NCBI RefSeq assembly: GCF_027924665.1
Contig: NZ_AP027043.1
Coordinates: 930,001 to 994,000 of the forward strand
Origin: Flavobacterium sp. GSB-24
GTDB taxonomy: Bacteria > Bacteroidota > Bacteroidia > Flavobacteriales > Flavobacteriaceae
Length of the DNA: 64,000 nucleotides
Reading direction: 5' to 3'
Shown: positions 13,201 to 21,800 of the stretch, piece after piece
Numbering within the stretch: the first letter of the stretch is position 1
Layout: every line of letters starts with the position of its first letter
The notes under the pieces: model-generated
What the model was told of the DNA's origin: nothing
Database searches by the model: none
What the model saw: the letters and a program-made list of their open reading frames with translations, nothing else
Translations under genes and position numbers: made by a program

Positions 13201-16200
13201 CGTGTTAACTGAACCTACAAATGCATTTAGACCTGTAAGTGTAGGACTTGTACCAAAAGTTGTACTTCCGTTAAAGCTGTAAGTGTAAGGTGCTCCACCT
13301 CCACCTGCTGGAATAACAGTAAACTGACCATCAGTACCATTATTACAAGCAGGATCTACTTTGTTTGCTGTCGCAGTAGGATTTGTAATAGGATCTACTA
13401 CAACCGGAACACTAACAACAATACATCCTTTTGAATCTGTTACTCTAAACACATAACTTCCAGCTGAAGATGCTGTGTAAATATTAGATGGAATAGCTGT
13501 ATAAGTAGCACTTCCGTTTACTGCTACTTCGTATGTGAAAGGACCTACACCGCCTGTGACTGTAAGTGTTATTTCTGCATTATTAGTAATACAATCTAAT
13601 GGTTTAGTAATATTTCCTTCTGCTTTTAATTCGTTTGCAATAACGATATTCGAAATTGCAGGAGCAATACAACCGTTAGCATCTGTTACAATAATTGAAT
13701 GTGCTCCAGGACCAACATTTGTAAATGTATTTGAAGTCTGACCCGGTGCACCATCTAAACTATAAGAATAAGGTGTTTTTCCTCCTGTAACATTTACCAC
13801 AAGCGTTGAACGATTAACTGTATCGTAGCATAAATCTGAACTAGCCGCCAATGTTGCAGTAGGAGGTGTTGGTGCATTAATGTCTACACGAACTGATGCA
13901 GGAGAAGTACATGAATTTGAATCACGTGCAACTACCGTATAAGAACCTGTGGCCACATTTGTAAATATATTTAAACTTTGAAACGGAACTATAACTGTTG
14001 TACCCGTAGAATCTCTTAATTCATATTGATAACTTGGTGTACCTCCATTACCTGTTGCGGTAATCGAAGCTCCGTTTGTACAAGTAGGCTGAGTTGTAAC
14101 CTGTGCTGTAACTGTTAAAGCCGTAGGTGATTTTACTTCTTGGGTTAATGGAAATACGCATGTTGAAGGAGAAGCATCAAAACGTACTCTAATATTATAA
14201 TTTCCACTATTCAAACCGCTGGCAGTAACAGGAGAAACTTTAGAGTTTACCCAAGTTGCTCCATTATCTAATGAATAATCGAATCCGTAAGGAAGATTAA
14301 AGTTTTGAGCAGAAATAGTAATTTCTCCATCATTTTTTCCATTACATGTAACATCTTTAAATCCAGTTACTGAAGCAGTAAATGCTTTATTAGTGTCGAT
14401 AACAATTGGGAAATCTTTTTGAGTGATACATGTTTTAGGAATCTGACGTACCCAAATATCATCAATAACAATATCATTTCCGCCGTATTCAATACTTCCA
14501 GAACGAATCCTGAATGTTAGATTGGTATTGTTTTTTGGATTCAATGAAATATTAATAGGAACCCACTTTGTTCTGTTCGGATCGTTTGCTGCTTCAGCGA
14601 TTTTACCCGTATCCTCAGTAGCTACAACTTGTCCTGCTGAATCTACTAATTCAAACCTAACAATTGGAGCTGCACCATTCGTACCTGTGTTTAATAAATT
14701 TCCTACATACAAGGAAACCATTACAGGTTGATTTGGGATAACATCAATAATTGGTTTACTATAAAGAACTCCGTAAGGACCTGCAGCCCCTCCAATATTT
14801 ACTAATAAATATCTTCCGTTTGCATCGGCTCCATTTGTAGTGTGATCTTTAAAGTGATACCAAGCGTTATCGTTTCTCCAGAAGAAACTTGTAACAGAAT
14901 ATTGGTTGTCTTCTACAGAACGAGTTGGTGTTCCGTTTAATGAACAAGTATAAGGAGGATTAACTCTTTGGTCATTGAAACAATATGCTGATGCAATACC
15001 TGGAGTTGTAGTGGTTCCACCAGAACCAAAATCTTCTAATAATAAATTACTATAAGTAGGTACTGAAGTTAAATTATATTTTACTGAAATAGTATGCGCA
15101 CCAGATGGAACATTAACAAATACATTCGAAGGTGTATTTGTATTTAGTACGTTATCTATATAGTACTCATAAGCATAATTATTTCCTCCGCCGCTTGTTA
15201 CCGTAACCGTACTTGTTGCTGTTCCGTTACAGTTAAAAACTGGTGGAGCAACAGATATTGTTGGGTCAGCAGGTTTTGGATCTAAAATCACTCCTGGCAT
15301 ACTGTATATACAGCCTTTAGAATCTTTAATGTAAAGTGTATATGTTCCTGGAGCAACATAAGCTTCGTTTGAAGCTCCATAGCTTGTACCTCCATCAAAA
15401 CTATAAGTATAAGGAGCTGTTCCTCCTTGAGGGTTTGTAATTCTTACTTTACCAAATCCGTTACCAGAAGGATCACAGCCTGCCAATTCAGAAACACCCG
15501 CTGATGCTGATAAAGCATTTGCTGGAGCTGTGATCGTAATTGGTGTCGCAGGATCAGTACAAGTTACTCCTGACATTGTATAACGTACTACAACATTATA
15601 ACCACCTGCAGCAACATTAGGGAATACAGGATTGTTACTAAAGGTTGCGCCATTATCTATACTATATTCTAAAGTATATCCATTAGCATTAGTAACATTT
15701 ACGTTAATTTGAGAAGTTCCGCCACTACAGTTAATCTCAGCTGCAGTTACAGTATATGTTGGTTTCGGATTTGCAGTAACTGTAATAGATGTTGTTCCGC
15801 TGCAATTATTAGCATCAACAACTCTAATATCATATTTGCCAGGTCCTGTAACAGCGATTTCATTTGATAATTGGAATGAACTTGATCCGTTTATAAAATG
15901 ATAATACGGTGCAGTTCCACCTGTCGTTGTTACTACTATTTTTCCATTAGCACAAGCTGTCAACGGAACGGTTAGAGCTGCCGTTGGAGTTAATCCTGCT
16001 GGAACCGGATTTACAGTAACTCTTACCGTTTTATCACAAAACGGCGCTGGTGTAGCACCTACTGGTCCGTTAGTAACTCTAATATCATAATCTCCTGATG
16101 ATAAATTTGCAAAGGTATAATCTGAATTTGATGTTGGCCCAAAGCTATTTACCAAAGTACCTCCACTAGTGTAGATATAATAATAGTATTGTGGGTCGAT

Positions 16201-18690
16201 ATTTTGTGCACCAACTTTAATACTTCCTTTATCTGTTTTACATGTTGGCTGAGTTATCGCTGTACTAATGCTTAAATCTCTGCTTCTGATCAAAATACCT
16301 GGAACAGTAAAAATACAAGGATTAGTAGTTACGCCAATCTGTCTGATATGAACAGTATATGAATTTGGAGAAGTTATTGGGAATACGTTGCTAGTCTGAT
16401 AAGCACCAGGAGTTCCGTTAGGATCCGTACTAATAGCATATTCGTATCCTGCAGGAACGCTGCCAATTGTAATACTTCCAGGAGCACCACAAATAATATC
16501 CTTATGAGTTTCTGTTGGTGTTAAAGAATTGCTGTATACATTAAAATAAAAACGGTTAAAGCATCCTCCAGCATAGTTTAATGTTAAACGAAATTGTCCT
16601 GCCTGATTCGCAGTATAACTTGGTCCACTTTTTACAGTAGTCCATTTACATGAAGCACTTTCATTAGCACAATTTTGATTTGTTACTGCTGTACAGCTTG
16701 CTTCATTTAATTTTTCCCAAACAATACTTGTCGCATCCGAAATATTTAATGTAATTACTTTCGAAGCGTTTCCACCACATAAGAAAATGTTTGGCAATTT
16801 TTTTCCATCATTTGAACAAGTTACCACCTGATCTGCAAAAGGTATTACCGGATTTTCTACAGTATTACCAAATCTCGTTACAACAAATGACTGATAAATT
16901 GATCTACAAGGAGCAGCAGCCAAATTGTACACATAATAAGTACCAGGATTTTTTACATTCAATACTTGTCCTTTTCCTATCTCTTTTGTACGTGCTTCAT
17001 CGCTATACCAAGTATAATCACTATAACCATTTGCTGCAGTTAGATTAATACTATCACCACAAAGCGTAACGTTGTCTGTATACTTACATCCGTCAACCCC
17101 TACTAAAAAGTTAGTTGCTTTTGGAACTAAGATACATCCTGTATTGGTATTAACACTCGGGTCATCAGAAATTGTGAAAGCTGTATTCTGTGTTCCTTTG
17201 TAAGTTGCATATGCAGAGTTGTCAATACTATTAGAACAAGCCTCACTTAACATATGACAATCTGGAACAACCTGAACTTTAAAGCTGATTACCTTTTCAG
17301 GGTCACCAATTTTAACCACACTATTATCAACCTTGAAAACAATGTTTCTTGTAGCTGCGTTATAACTTTGAACAGTTACTCCGGTTGGCAATGAAACAAT
17401 ATCTGCCGGGTAATTAAAAATAATATTTATAGGCAATTGATCTCTAATAGTAAATGATGTTGCATTATCATTTCCTGTATTTTTAAAACCAATTTCATAA
17501 TTTAATTGTTGTCCTAACGTAACATTTTGACCACCAATATTATCTCCCTTGGCATTCTTTACAATTTTGGTTAAAACAATTTTTGGCTCAATAATTTCAA
17601 CATTGAATGCATTAAAGAATAGCCCATAACCATCTCCACTTGTCGTAAGTTTTAACTGTGCCGAAGTATCGTTATTTTTAATGACACTTCCTCCTGGGTT
17701 TGCCGAGGTTGCGGGATTGGGAACATTCAGAATACCTGCTTCGAAACCTAAAGTATTTCCACTGGCAGGAGTTCTGTCAGTGAAAGGTCCATTAGTATCA
17801 TTAATTGTACTATTAAAAAAGTTGTCAATCGGACGTTGTGCGGTTGAAATATCAGTGTTATTAATAGAATATCTATCACCTGTTAAGTTAACGTCTCCCT
17901 CTAAAGCCGCAAAAGCTAATTTTGCTTTTACAGTACCTGTTGGGATCGTTTTAAAACCTGAAATGTTATAAGTTACTGGTCCACTACTAGCCTGAATCCA
18001 TCTGAAACCATCAAACGTAGTAATGTATTTTGCTGAAGATTTAGGATCCTCATAAACAACAAATAAATTCCAACCAGCAGAAAAACCTCCATTGATTTTT
18101 CCTCTTGCCGAAATAATATTTGCAACTGTATAAGTTCCTTCTGGATCTGTTAGTCCTTGTACTAATGATGTCAAATCGTAATAATATGCGTAAGGCATCT
18201 GATCACCATTTGAAGTAGAAGGGTAATAGTCATAAATCAACTGACCCGTAATATCAGTATAAGCGGTTTGATTGGGTAGTTTAATTTTAATAGAACCCAG
18301 GTTACTTCTGTTAACCGTTTTATCATCAACTGATCCTTTGCTGTAAATACCAGCCCAATAAAGTCCAGCGTAAACAACTTTATAACATTCCCTGCTTGCT
18401 GTTGGAATTGTTAATTTTGCCGAACTTGAACTAAATGTACTGGCATCACCATCGATGTCAATATATTGCATGTTAAGGTCGTTGTTGTTTTGGTTTGTTG
18501 CATTAAAGGCATCGTTCGCACGCTCATTATCCTTAACATCTCTATTCAAAATATTGTTACCAATCAAAAGCATATCTCCTTTTAAACTCGTATCAAAACG
18601 AGGGGTGAAATTCTTTTGAGAGTAAATAACAAAACTTTGAATACAAAGTAATACAGCTAAAACTAATTTTAAAGTAGTAGGTTTCTTCAT
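1261..18690 (-). CDS. sprB: SprB-like giant gliding-motility adhesin, T9SS cargo
   Basis: This single uninterrupted ORF encodes 5,809 residues. Residues 1-24 are a signal peptide (ending FVIYSQ). Residues about 25-370 form an N-terminal beta-rich domain, about 370-510 a DUF11-like Ig fold (KIVLTKIVKNAKGDN onward). A jelly-roll-like segment sits at roughly 1210-1430. Most of the remainder consists of dozens of SprB repeats of about 80-100 residues with recurring GGTxPYTYS, GxYTxxVxDxNGC and VTCxGxNDG patterns. The last ~90 residues (PNYFTPNGDGQNDT, then IYDRYGRVV and a final FTLYR) are a gliding-associated type B C-terminal sorting domain. In F. johnsoniae SprB is a mobile surface adhesin of about 6,500 residues propelled by the Gld motor. 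The start is the ATG at 18690, directly before a good signal peptide. It lies in the order SprD-like, SprB, SprF. Exact orthology needs comparison. Confidence 0.88.
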   Translation of the reverse strand: MKKPTTLKLVLAVLLCIQSFVIYSQKNFTPRFDTSLKGDMLLIGNNILNRDVKDNERANDAFNATNQNNNDLNMQYIDIDGDASTFSSSSAKLTIPTASRECYKVVYAGLYWAGIYSKGSVDDKTVNRSNLGSIKIKLPNQTAYTDITGQLIYDYYPSTSNGDQMPYAYYYDLTSLVQGLTDPEGTYTVANIISARGKINGGFSAGWNLFVVYEDPKSSAKYITTFDGFRWIQASSGPVTYNISGFKTIPTGTVKAKLAFAALEGDVNLTGDRYSINNTDISTAQRPIDNFFNSTINDTNGPFTDRTPASGNTLGFEAGILNVPNPATSANPGGSVIKNNDTSAQLKLTTSGDGYGLFFNAFNVEIIEPKIVLTKIVKNAKGDNIGGQNVTLGQQLNYEIGFKNTGNDNATSFTIRDQLPINIIFNYPADIVSLPTGVTVQSYNAATRNIVFKVDNSVVKIGDPEKVISFKVQVVPDCHMLSEACSNSIDNSAYATYKGTQNTAFTISDDPSVNTNTGCILVPKATNFLVGVDGCKYTDNVTLCGDSINLTAANGYSDYTWYSDEARTKEIGKGQVLNVKNPGTYYVYNLAAAPCRSIYQSFVVTRFGNTVENPVIPFADQVVTCSNDGKKLPNIFLCGGNASKVITLNISDATSIVWEKLNEASCTAVTNQNCANESASCKWTTVKSGPSYTANQAGQFRLTLNYAGGCFNRFYFNVYSNSLTPTETHKDIICGAPGSITIGSVPAGYEYAISTDPNGTPGAYQTSNVFPITSPNSYTVHIRQIGVTTNPCIFTVPGILIRSRDLSISTAITQPTCKTDKGSIKVGAQNIDPQYYYYIYTSGGTLVNSFGPTSNSDYTFANLSSGDYDIRVTNGPVGATPAPFCDKTVRVTVNPVPAGLTPTAALTVPLTACANGKIVVTTTGGTAPYYHFINGSSSFQLSNEIAVTGPGKYDIRVVDANNCSGTTSITVTANPKPTYTVTAAEINCSGGTSQINVNVTNANGYTLEYSIDNGATFSNNPVFPNVAAGGYNVVVRYTMSGVTCTDPATPITITAPANALSASAGVSELAGCDPSGNGFGKVRITNPQGGTAPYTYSFDGGTSYGASNEAYVAPGTYTLYIKDSKGCIYSMPGVILDPKPADPTISVAPPVFNCNGTATSTVTVTSGGGNNYAYEYYIDNVLNTNTPSNVFVNVPSGAHTISVKYNLTSVPTYSNLLLEDFGSGGTTTTPGIASAYCFNDQRVNPPYTCSLNGTPTRSVEDNQYSVTSFFWRNDNAWYHFKDHTTNGADANGRYLLVNIGGAAGPYGVLYSKPIIDVIPNQPVMVSLYVGNLLNTGTNGAAPIVRFELVDSAGQVVATEDTGKIAEAANDPNRTKWVPINISLNPKNNTNLTFRIRSGSIEYGGNDIVIDDIWVRQIPKTCITQKDFPIVIDTNKAFTASVTGFKDVTCNGKNDGEITISAQNFNLPYGFDYSLDNGATWVNSKVSPVTASGLNSGNYNIRVRFDASPSTCVFPLTQEVKSPTALTVTAQVTTQPTCTNGASITATGNGGTPSYQYELRDSTGTTVIVPFQSLNIFTNVATGSYTVVARDSNSCTSPASVRVDINAPTPPTATLAASSDLCYDTVNRSTLVVNVTGGKTPYSYSLDGAPGQTSNTFTNVGPGAHSIIVTDANGCIAPAISNIVIANELKAEGNITKPLDCITNNAEITLTVTGGVGPFTYEVAVNGSATYTAIPSNIYTASSAGSYVFRVTDSKGCIVVSVPVVVDPITNPTATANKVDPACNNGTDGQFTVIPAGGGGAPYTYSFNGSTTFGTSPTLTGLNAFVGSVNTRNYTYQVKDNKGCVSPVYTITLNNPSPVVASASAAANTTCSPTTVITVSGAGGSGTYTYSFNGSATYTSTNTLSVTNTSSAQTITYSVKDSKGCINTKTINIPAFNPPTSLTFSTPAGITCNTTTTSITLTAVGGVAPFTYAVTAGPTSPAANNTGTFTGLVPGNYSFRVTDANGCTATGSRTIDAAPAITVSGSKTDELCFNANNGTATFNIGNPSSSGNFTYTLTPNSGTATKSGNTVTVTGLAAGTYTLVARDITTGCTSNTASVTISAATAITYNVTATKINCKTTKATLTFTGLTGGTPGYTYAYAASPSTVPSTAYGTGVEVDTAVLTTSIDVYVKDNNNCTVKRTITIQSENVPTIDTPASQCYTGTPINITITGTYVGTPTYSKDGIFYQPSPNFSLTPGTYTLSIRDGFGCDVSTTYVVAPQLTITPTIVPDVTCTPNTTISLASSGGTGTRTYAVSFNGGTYTTTTSPYVATATGTYKFRVTDSSNPVCQAETADIPVTLKPTTLTITTSKVDVSCNGGNTGAITITATSGKAPFTYSVRRGGTLISTTPTTTGLIAGTYDILVTDALGCTSAATSVVISEPTALNTNATATTFSCDTNNAKQSAVVTIVVPTTGTAPYTYSFNNGSFTSVNTLTVVDNGTNQTIYYAVKDANGCIMATKSIVIDRLNPPAIASVGTTPIYCAPAASTTSTATVNVTAGTGIAPFIYEIVSGPTTAPSNATGSFAGLASGNYIFKVTDARGCYDTFPINIAPAVPMIALATKLNDVYCNGGSTGTIRYNVSGFASTYSYVVNSGTPVTGQSAAVFTLPNLPQGTYSVVFTDETTGCTVPTSITISQPATALSATAAYVNANCNIPTAKVTITAAGGTPGYQYSFSNSNTVAGTYDTANSANLNPALTWFAWVKDSNECTVVLPLTLTTDTAPSVTASVTNQCIASGNTFQIVATGSNGVAPYTYSINTGAAPSPANTFTVTAGTYTITIKDANNCTSTTTVTVNDAMIGTSILTKDLTCATPTDASITVSVTGGAAPFGYRVKVGAGTYTGSPIAFTGTSFPYTTSTAGVYQFEITDANGCTKETSTATVSDYVPVAVTVAKVDPTCNGYSDGTIRFTNPIGEAPFQYSIDNGVTFGNLATYGGLASGTYNYVVRDNKGCEYRNSITLNNPPPIVMNIVVHGITCNSTTPGSFDVNVVSGGTAPYIYHLYNNSMTEIGTYTANTANAAIAHNFPGLTFGDYYINVVDANGCEFKSSKLRIQPPPYLQLNGTVVGATCADGISVEVGVFGGTGVAPFTYTIYGVGTTSGLTPATSYTFTGLDQNTNYVFEVVDANGCPSYYEMKTPKISNLEINPLTTTNVTCNGAANGIINFTVSNYNATRLDFEVRDNLTNLPIVPPVNGSATGLTGSAYNGTLTGLRPGNYALYVKEFDGTLCSTTEVFQITEPVQPLDAIITNTVNANCDDPAQVTIKVTGGTGPYTFASAVAPATPSVFAAGNVLSLDPGPTGANVNWNIIVKDAQGCEFPLNTTIIKDPSPVISLSVANNCAAEGAFGVVVSETAAGVGAYSIKVDTGVFVSIPGLPYTVTNLSSGSHTITIKDGNDCTDTKTININAPLKLIPEKTALPSCVVNNGVITLTPSGGTNSYSYSITPMHPSIVISGNTISGLRADTYTITMTDNGNLCTTTAEVTLPAGTPVTFDAVVTDVSCFNGTNGKIEVNLLPSNDNPTYTYAISPAPVGYVQTGNVFSSLPQGVYDITVTSGRGCTLTKQYTVGQPAILDATPAITAYACNASNAAQPAVITITATGGTSPYRFNFDGGATYYTDNTTQVPVSTSAQTVNYYVIDANGCKTNGTTIVAPYQPLTNISFALTTAPICPTNVADVTLTVTGGYTPYAKYEIISPITLDNGNNATFVGLAPNTYLFKVTDANGCSIERPYKVEPVIPIDIVRTSANNVSCNTANGTDNNGSATFTVSDFSASGNYNIVVTTNPAALSYNAPTVAADVITLTGLEGGTYTVTVNDITTTCSKSADVTITMPAPITFTATASKVFCSDDESEITVTNVTGGTAGYTYAVVKAGDPAPTTFGGSSVLTVDTNLTDLSWDVYVQDANLCIAGPINVPVTYNVAPRLNLPAQQCFVGSNLTVDLDALSTTYNGVKSFTVNGTILTGTTATFSAPGTYKIILTDDNGCPDEVDYIIQEQLIASASVTKDLYCAAPVNATIDVTIAGGVGPYTYQMYHNSVATGPVTGVTGNFTASVAADGDYYFVITDSNAPTCSVTTTTVTVNPTVTPTLADSHINVSCFGFNNGSLTVVPTGGRLPYTFALTGPVVNTTGDATGNYTGLIAGTYTVVATDSKNCVSAPATIVITEPTELTAIHAITPNTTCSTTTSIVVTATGGTIDYRYNFNGQGYDTANTFSVVNDGSIPSVTYTVKDANGCETAPVTVPIVPLNKPTDLTFNASVVTCLATTSTVDVTATNGVGSLTFEIIEFNGTATTAYAPVNTADNTVPANFTGLVPGDYMFRVTDSNGCTYEELLPIAPVTNIVVNGQVIADMTCNTTNDGQVTFTVSDFAGSYTYTIDKDGVGFLPSTSTSANTIPLTGLSFGQYTINITDNATGCTATAMAEVKQPTVVIVSLVDNVNANCKTGAVVTVAGSGGNPGYTYSFVHAGDPAGTYDAADTRELDATVPAWDVYAQDANGCISAPYRVNIIIDPLPSGFTAAAVSQCPNATTGTYDIVVTPGTGMGPFEYSIGSGFQSGLTFTVSVPKTYDLTVRDRFGCEFVFNAAVTILEPLDIQNTVVDLTTCANGDGSVSASATGGTGNYSYTIDGTTTVTTTPATFGGLSAGSHTIVVTDLTTGCTEDVTFKLDPATLVTGFDAVATPVTCFGGNDGTIIASLDAPSAGINDNPVYMYSLNGGTPQTSPVFTGLTQGSYTVTVTSGRGCSDSKTVQVIEPALIVVPNPAVAQYGCTTDNTSNFATITVTGVTGGSGTYANYEFIRNGVVVYKGSNNVYTETDYQGGSYTVNVYDSNGCIGSNAGTYVINPFISLDDITVNVTNAITCNNGENITVTVATTGGTANLEYAITDGSGNAVAGNPNNASGIFTNLPIGNYIVSVTNLDTNCIIKAVHYVNDPNTFQINAVAASAHICYGTADGQVTLTFVDRQPTPTDEAGAFNYVITGPVSSTGTTTGAVTTISNLTAGQYTVSATLVGSPYCTVATLFTIEQPAAQLAVTTTQSEITCNPGNNDGEIYASAAGGWDTNYQYQLVLNGAVVVDYSAQYAFTGLSAGTYTINAKDGEGCIATTTATLIIPTPISFTATPSATMLSCFGDRNATITVSLPTGGQGSNYMYTLNSTIGTDIVSSGPQASNVFDGLGAGTYTIKVTDGFNCEATSATIVITEPTEVIPSLVLASTQTCNVQSTLTLSATGGLAPYSYSSDPNFATTTGTFASSVTFSVPVGTYQYYVKDANNCISFISNEIKIDPLVPLTVDLDITNAVVKCTGEATGVIVADAKGGLGNYVYTLENTAGAIVQGPQNNGRFENLVIGTYRVKVDSGDCNQTSVNATITEPAAALTAVFTPTNVSCFGENNGKIVVTAAGGTGTIKYAISPDLNQFDLISTFDRLAPGTYTIIAQDENGCYVRADIEITQPNPVVVTEVPNSMIPEVCDGDKDGAFSIEVRGGTAPYSISLDNEKGPFTQGTATQTIFDFTGLNGGKHTVYVKDVQGCIVEFVENMPDAVILNPTAEVTYDCVNNTQANMVVVTIDASITNPADVDYSLDNNGTYQPSNIFTNVPAGDHFIVARHTNGCEVPTPIFTVNAVDPLALIDVTNQSKDINTLEVKASGGVAPYEYSFNGESFTSSNTYRIYKTGDYQVIVRDKNGCEATITVHGIFYDFCMPNYFTPNGDGQNDTIGPDCGALAYKELTFDIYDRYGRVVAKYHVGQKWDGRYHGSELPTGDYWYVLKLNDPKDNREFVGHFTLYR

Positions 18691-18713
18691 TTTTCTATGG
18701 TTTCAGTTTAACG

Positions 18714-18745
18714 GCTGTTTTTTAAAGGGGCATTTAAAAAACAGC
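18714..18745 (-). promoter_or_regulatory. Intercistronic hairpin between sprD and sprB
   Basis: In the 133-base gap between the SprD-like and SprB genes there is a perfect 13-bp inverted repeat, GCTGTTTTTTAAA and its complement, with a 6-base loop. It lies 24 bases upstream of the sprB ATG in the mRNA. On the transcribed strand no T-run follows, so it is not an ordinary terminator; an mRNA-processing, stabilising or translation-tuning role is inference. Confidence 0.55.
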
Positions 18746-18823
18746 ATATACTCTTTATTAAAATTTACTTTATGTTCCTCTTCTTTTTTCAAAGAAGCCG
18801 CATCTATATAATTAATTCTTCTT

Positions 18824-21800
18824 CTAATTCTCAACTTTTACTATAGCCATTTTGCCGTTATATGGTTTAGTTCCTTTCGCTTCTAATGCTTTGGTTGCCT
18901 CTTGTAAACCATCATACTTTTCGTAATAGATATAGTATTTACTTGTGGCTACATTGTAAAAGAAATTTACATCTGAACGTCCTGAAGCAACCGCTTTAGT
19001 CAAGAACTCATCACGTTTCTCTACACTGTTATGCACCGCAATAATTAAATAATAACCACTATCAGAATTTTTAATATTCTTAATAATCTGCATATTTGAC
19101 TGCTCTTCACCAAAATCAAAATCATTTGCCGTCAATGGGGTACTGCTTAATTTAGTCGTTTCTTTAATACGTTTAAGAGCAGCAATGTCCTGCGCGTATC
19201 TTCCTTGATCATTCTCGTAAGCTGCACGTTTAATTCTACGTTTACGCTCAATTTCTGTCTCTGTTTTAATACGCTCTAAGTCGGCTAATAATGCAGCGCC
19301 TTCTTTTTCCATTCTTAATTGAGCCGCTTTCAGTTCGTTTATCTTATCCAGATACGCTTTGTTTAACGGATCGTTTTTAGGGAATTTTTTAAGTCTCTCG
19401 TTATAAAGATTAGTCAGCTTATTGATTTCATTTTTCATGCTGTTATTTGCTTCAGCAATCTGTAATTTTAAAGCTTCAATCTGACTGTTTTCTGCCGCAA
19501 CACTTTTGAAAGGTTTTGGCTCTCTATAAATTCCTTTTTCACTTAAATCATTCTCTTCTTTTAAATCACTTAAGTCTTTTTGTTTATTAGCAACAGTTGC
19601 TGTGAATTGTGCTAATAAATCATTTTGTGTTTTACTTGTATCATCAATAGATTTCGTCAAATCATCAATTGCTTTAGCAGTAGCATCTTTAGCTGAAGCT
19701 GCAAGAGCAGCTGCTTCTGCATCGGCTTTCGCTTTTTCTGCTGCTAATTTTGCCTGACGATCTTCTTCTTCTCTAAGTCTTCTTGTTTCTTCTTCCGCTT
19801 TTAATTTCTCTGTAGCTTCTGCATCAGCTTTCGCTTTTGCATCGGCAAGAAGTTTTGCTTGAAGAGCAGCCATATCTGCTTTCGCTTTTGCATCAGCGGC
19901 AAGTTTAGCTTCTAATGCTTCAGCATCTGCTTTTGCTTTGGCATCGGCTGCTAATTTAGCTTGACGCGCTTCTTCATCAAGTTTCGCTTTAGCTTCTGCG
20001 GCTTGTTGTGCCTTTAATGCTTCTGCATCTGCTTTTGCTTTGGCATCCGCAGCAAGTTTAGCTTGTAATGCTTCTGCGTCAGCTTTTGCTTTTGCGTCGG
20101 CAGCTAATTTAGCCTGACGTGCTTCTTCTTCAACTTTTGCTTTAGTTTCAGCAGCTTGTTGTGCTTTTACTGCTTCAGCATCCGCTTTTGCTTTTGCATC
20201 GGCCGCTAATTTAGCCTGACGCGCTTCTTCCTCTTCTTGTAATTTTTTCGCTTCTGCATCTGCTTTCGCTTTTGCTGTAGCTTCTGCGTCTGCTTTAACT
20301 TTTGCATCAGCCAATAATTTTGCTTGAAGAGCAGCCATATCTGCTTTTGCTTTAGCATCAGCGGCAAGTTTAGCTTCTAATGCTTCCGCATCCGCTTTTG
20401 CTTTGGCATCTGCAGCTAATTTAGCTTGACGTGCTTCTTCTTCAACTTTTGCTTTAGCTTCTGCGGCTTGTTGTGCCTTTAATGCTTCTGCATCTGCTTT
20501 TGCTTTGGCATCCGCAGCAAGTTTAGCTTGTAATGCTTCTGCGTCAGCTTTTGCTTTTGCGTCGGCAGCTAATTTAGCTTGACGTGCTTCTTCTTCAACT
20601 TTTGCTTTAGCTTCAGCAGCTTGTTGTGCTTTTAATGCTTCTGCATCTGCTTTCGCTTTTGCGTCGGCAGCAAGTTTAGCTTGTAACGCTTCGGCGTCAG
20701 CTTTTGCTTTCGCATCTGCAGCTAATTTAGCTTGACGTGCCTCTTCCGCTTCTTGTAATTTTTTCGCTTCTGCTTCTGCTTTTGCTTTTGCAGTTGCTTC
20801 AGCATCGGCTTTAACTCTGGCGTCAGCAATTAGTTTTGCTTGTAGAGCTTCCATATCTGCTTTTGCTTTTGCATCTGCAGCCAATCTAGCTTTTTCAGCT
20901 TCAGCATCGGCTTTTGCCGCAGCTTCTGCCGCTAGTCTTGCTTGTTGTGCTTCGGCTTCCGCTTTTGCTTTATTATCTGCTTCTAATTTTGCTTTTGCTG
21001 CAGCTTCGGCATCGGCTTTCGCTTTTGCATCTGCAACAAGTTTCGCTTGAAGTGCTTCAGCATCTGCTTTCGCTTTTGCTTCTGCAGCTAATTGTGCTTG
21101 ACGAGCATCTTTTGCTTGTTTCAATTTTAATGCTTCCGCATCGGCTTTTGCTTTTGCTTCGGCAGCAATTAGAGCTTGTCTAGCCTCTTCATCTGCTTTT
21201 GCTTTTGCATCAGCAGCTAATTTTTCTTTAAGAGCAGCTTCCTCTGCAGCTTTTGCTTTTGCATCTGCAGCAGCTTTTGCCTTATTAGCAGCATCAATAG
21301 ATGCTTTAGTTTTTGCTTCAGCTGCGGCTTTTGCTTTTGCTTCTGCAGCTAATCTAGCTTGTAATGCATCTGAGTCTGCTTTCGCTTTTGCATCGGCAGC
21401 AAGAATTGACTGCATATCTGCAGCTTCTGCTTTCGCTTTTGCATCGGCTTTACGTTTTGCTTCAGCAGCTTCTGCTTTCGCTTTATTATCTTCAATTAAT
21501 TTTAATCTTGCAGCCTCAGCATCTGCCTTAGCTTTTTCTGCTGCTGCCAGTCTAGCTTGTCTTGCAGCTTCGGCATCAGCTTTTACTTTTTCAGCAGCGG
21601 CTAACCTTGCTTTAGCAGCAGCTTCTGCATCTGCTTTTGCTTTATCTGCAGCTAATTGTGCAGCTGTTTTTTGCGGAGCGGCTACTGGTTTTGCAGCGGC
21701 AGCTTTTGCTTTCTCAGCAGCTTCAGCATCGGCTTTTGCTTTTGCATCTGCAGCTAATTTTAATTTCATTGCTTCCGCGTCTGCCTTAGCTTTGTCAGCT

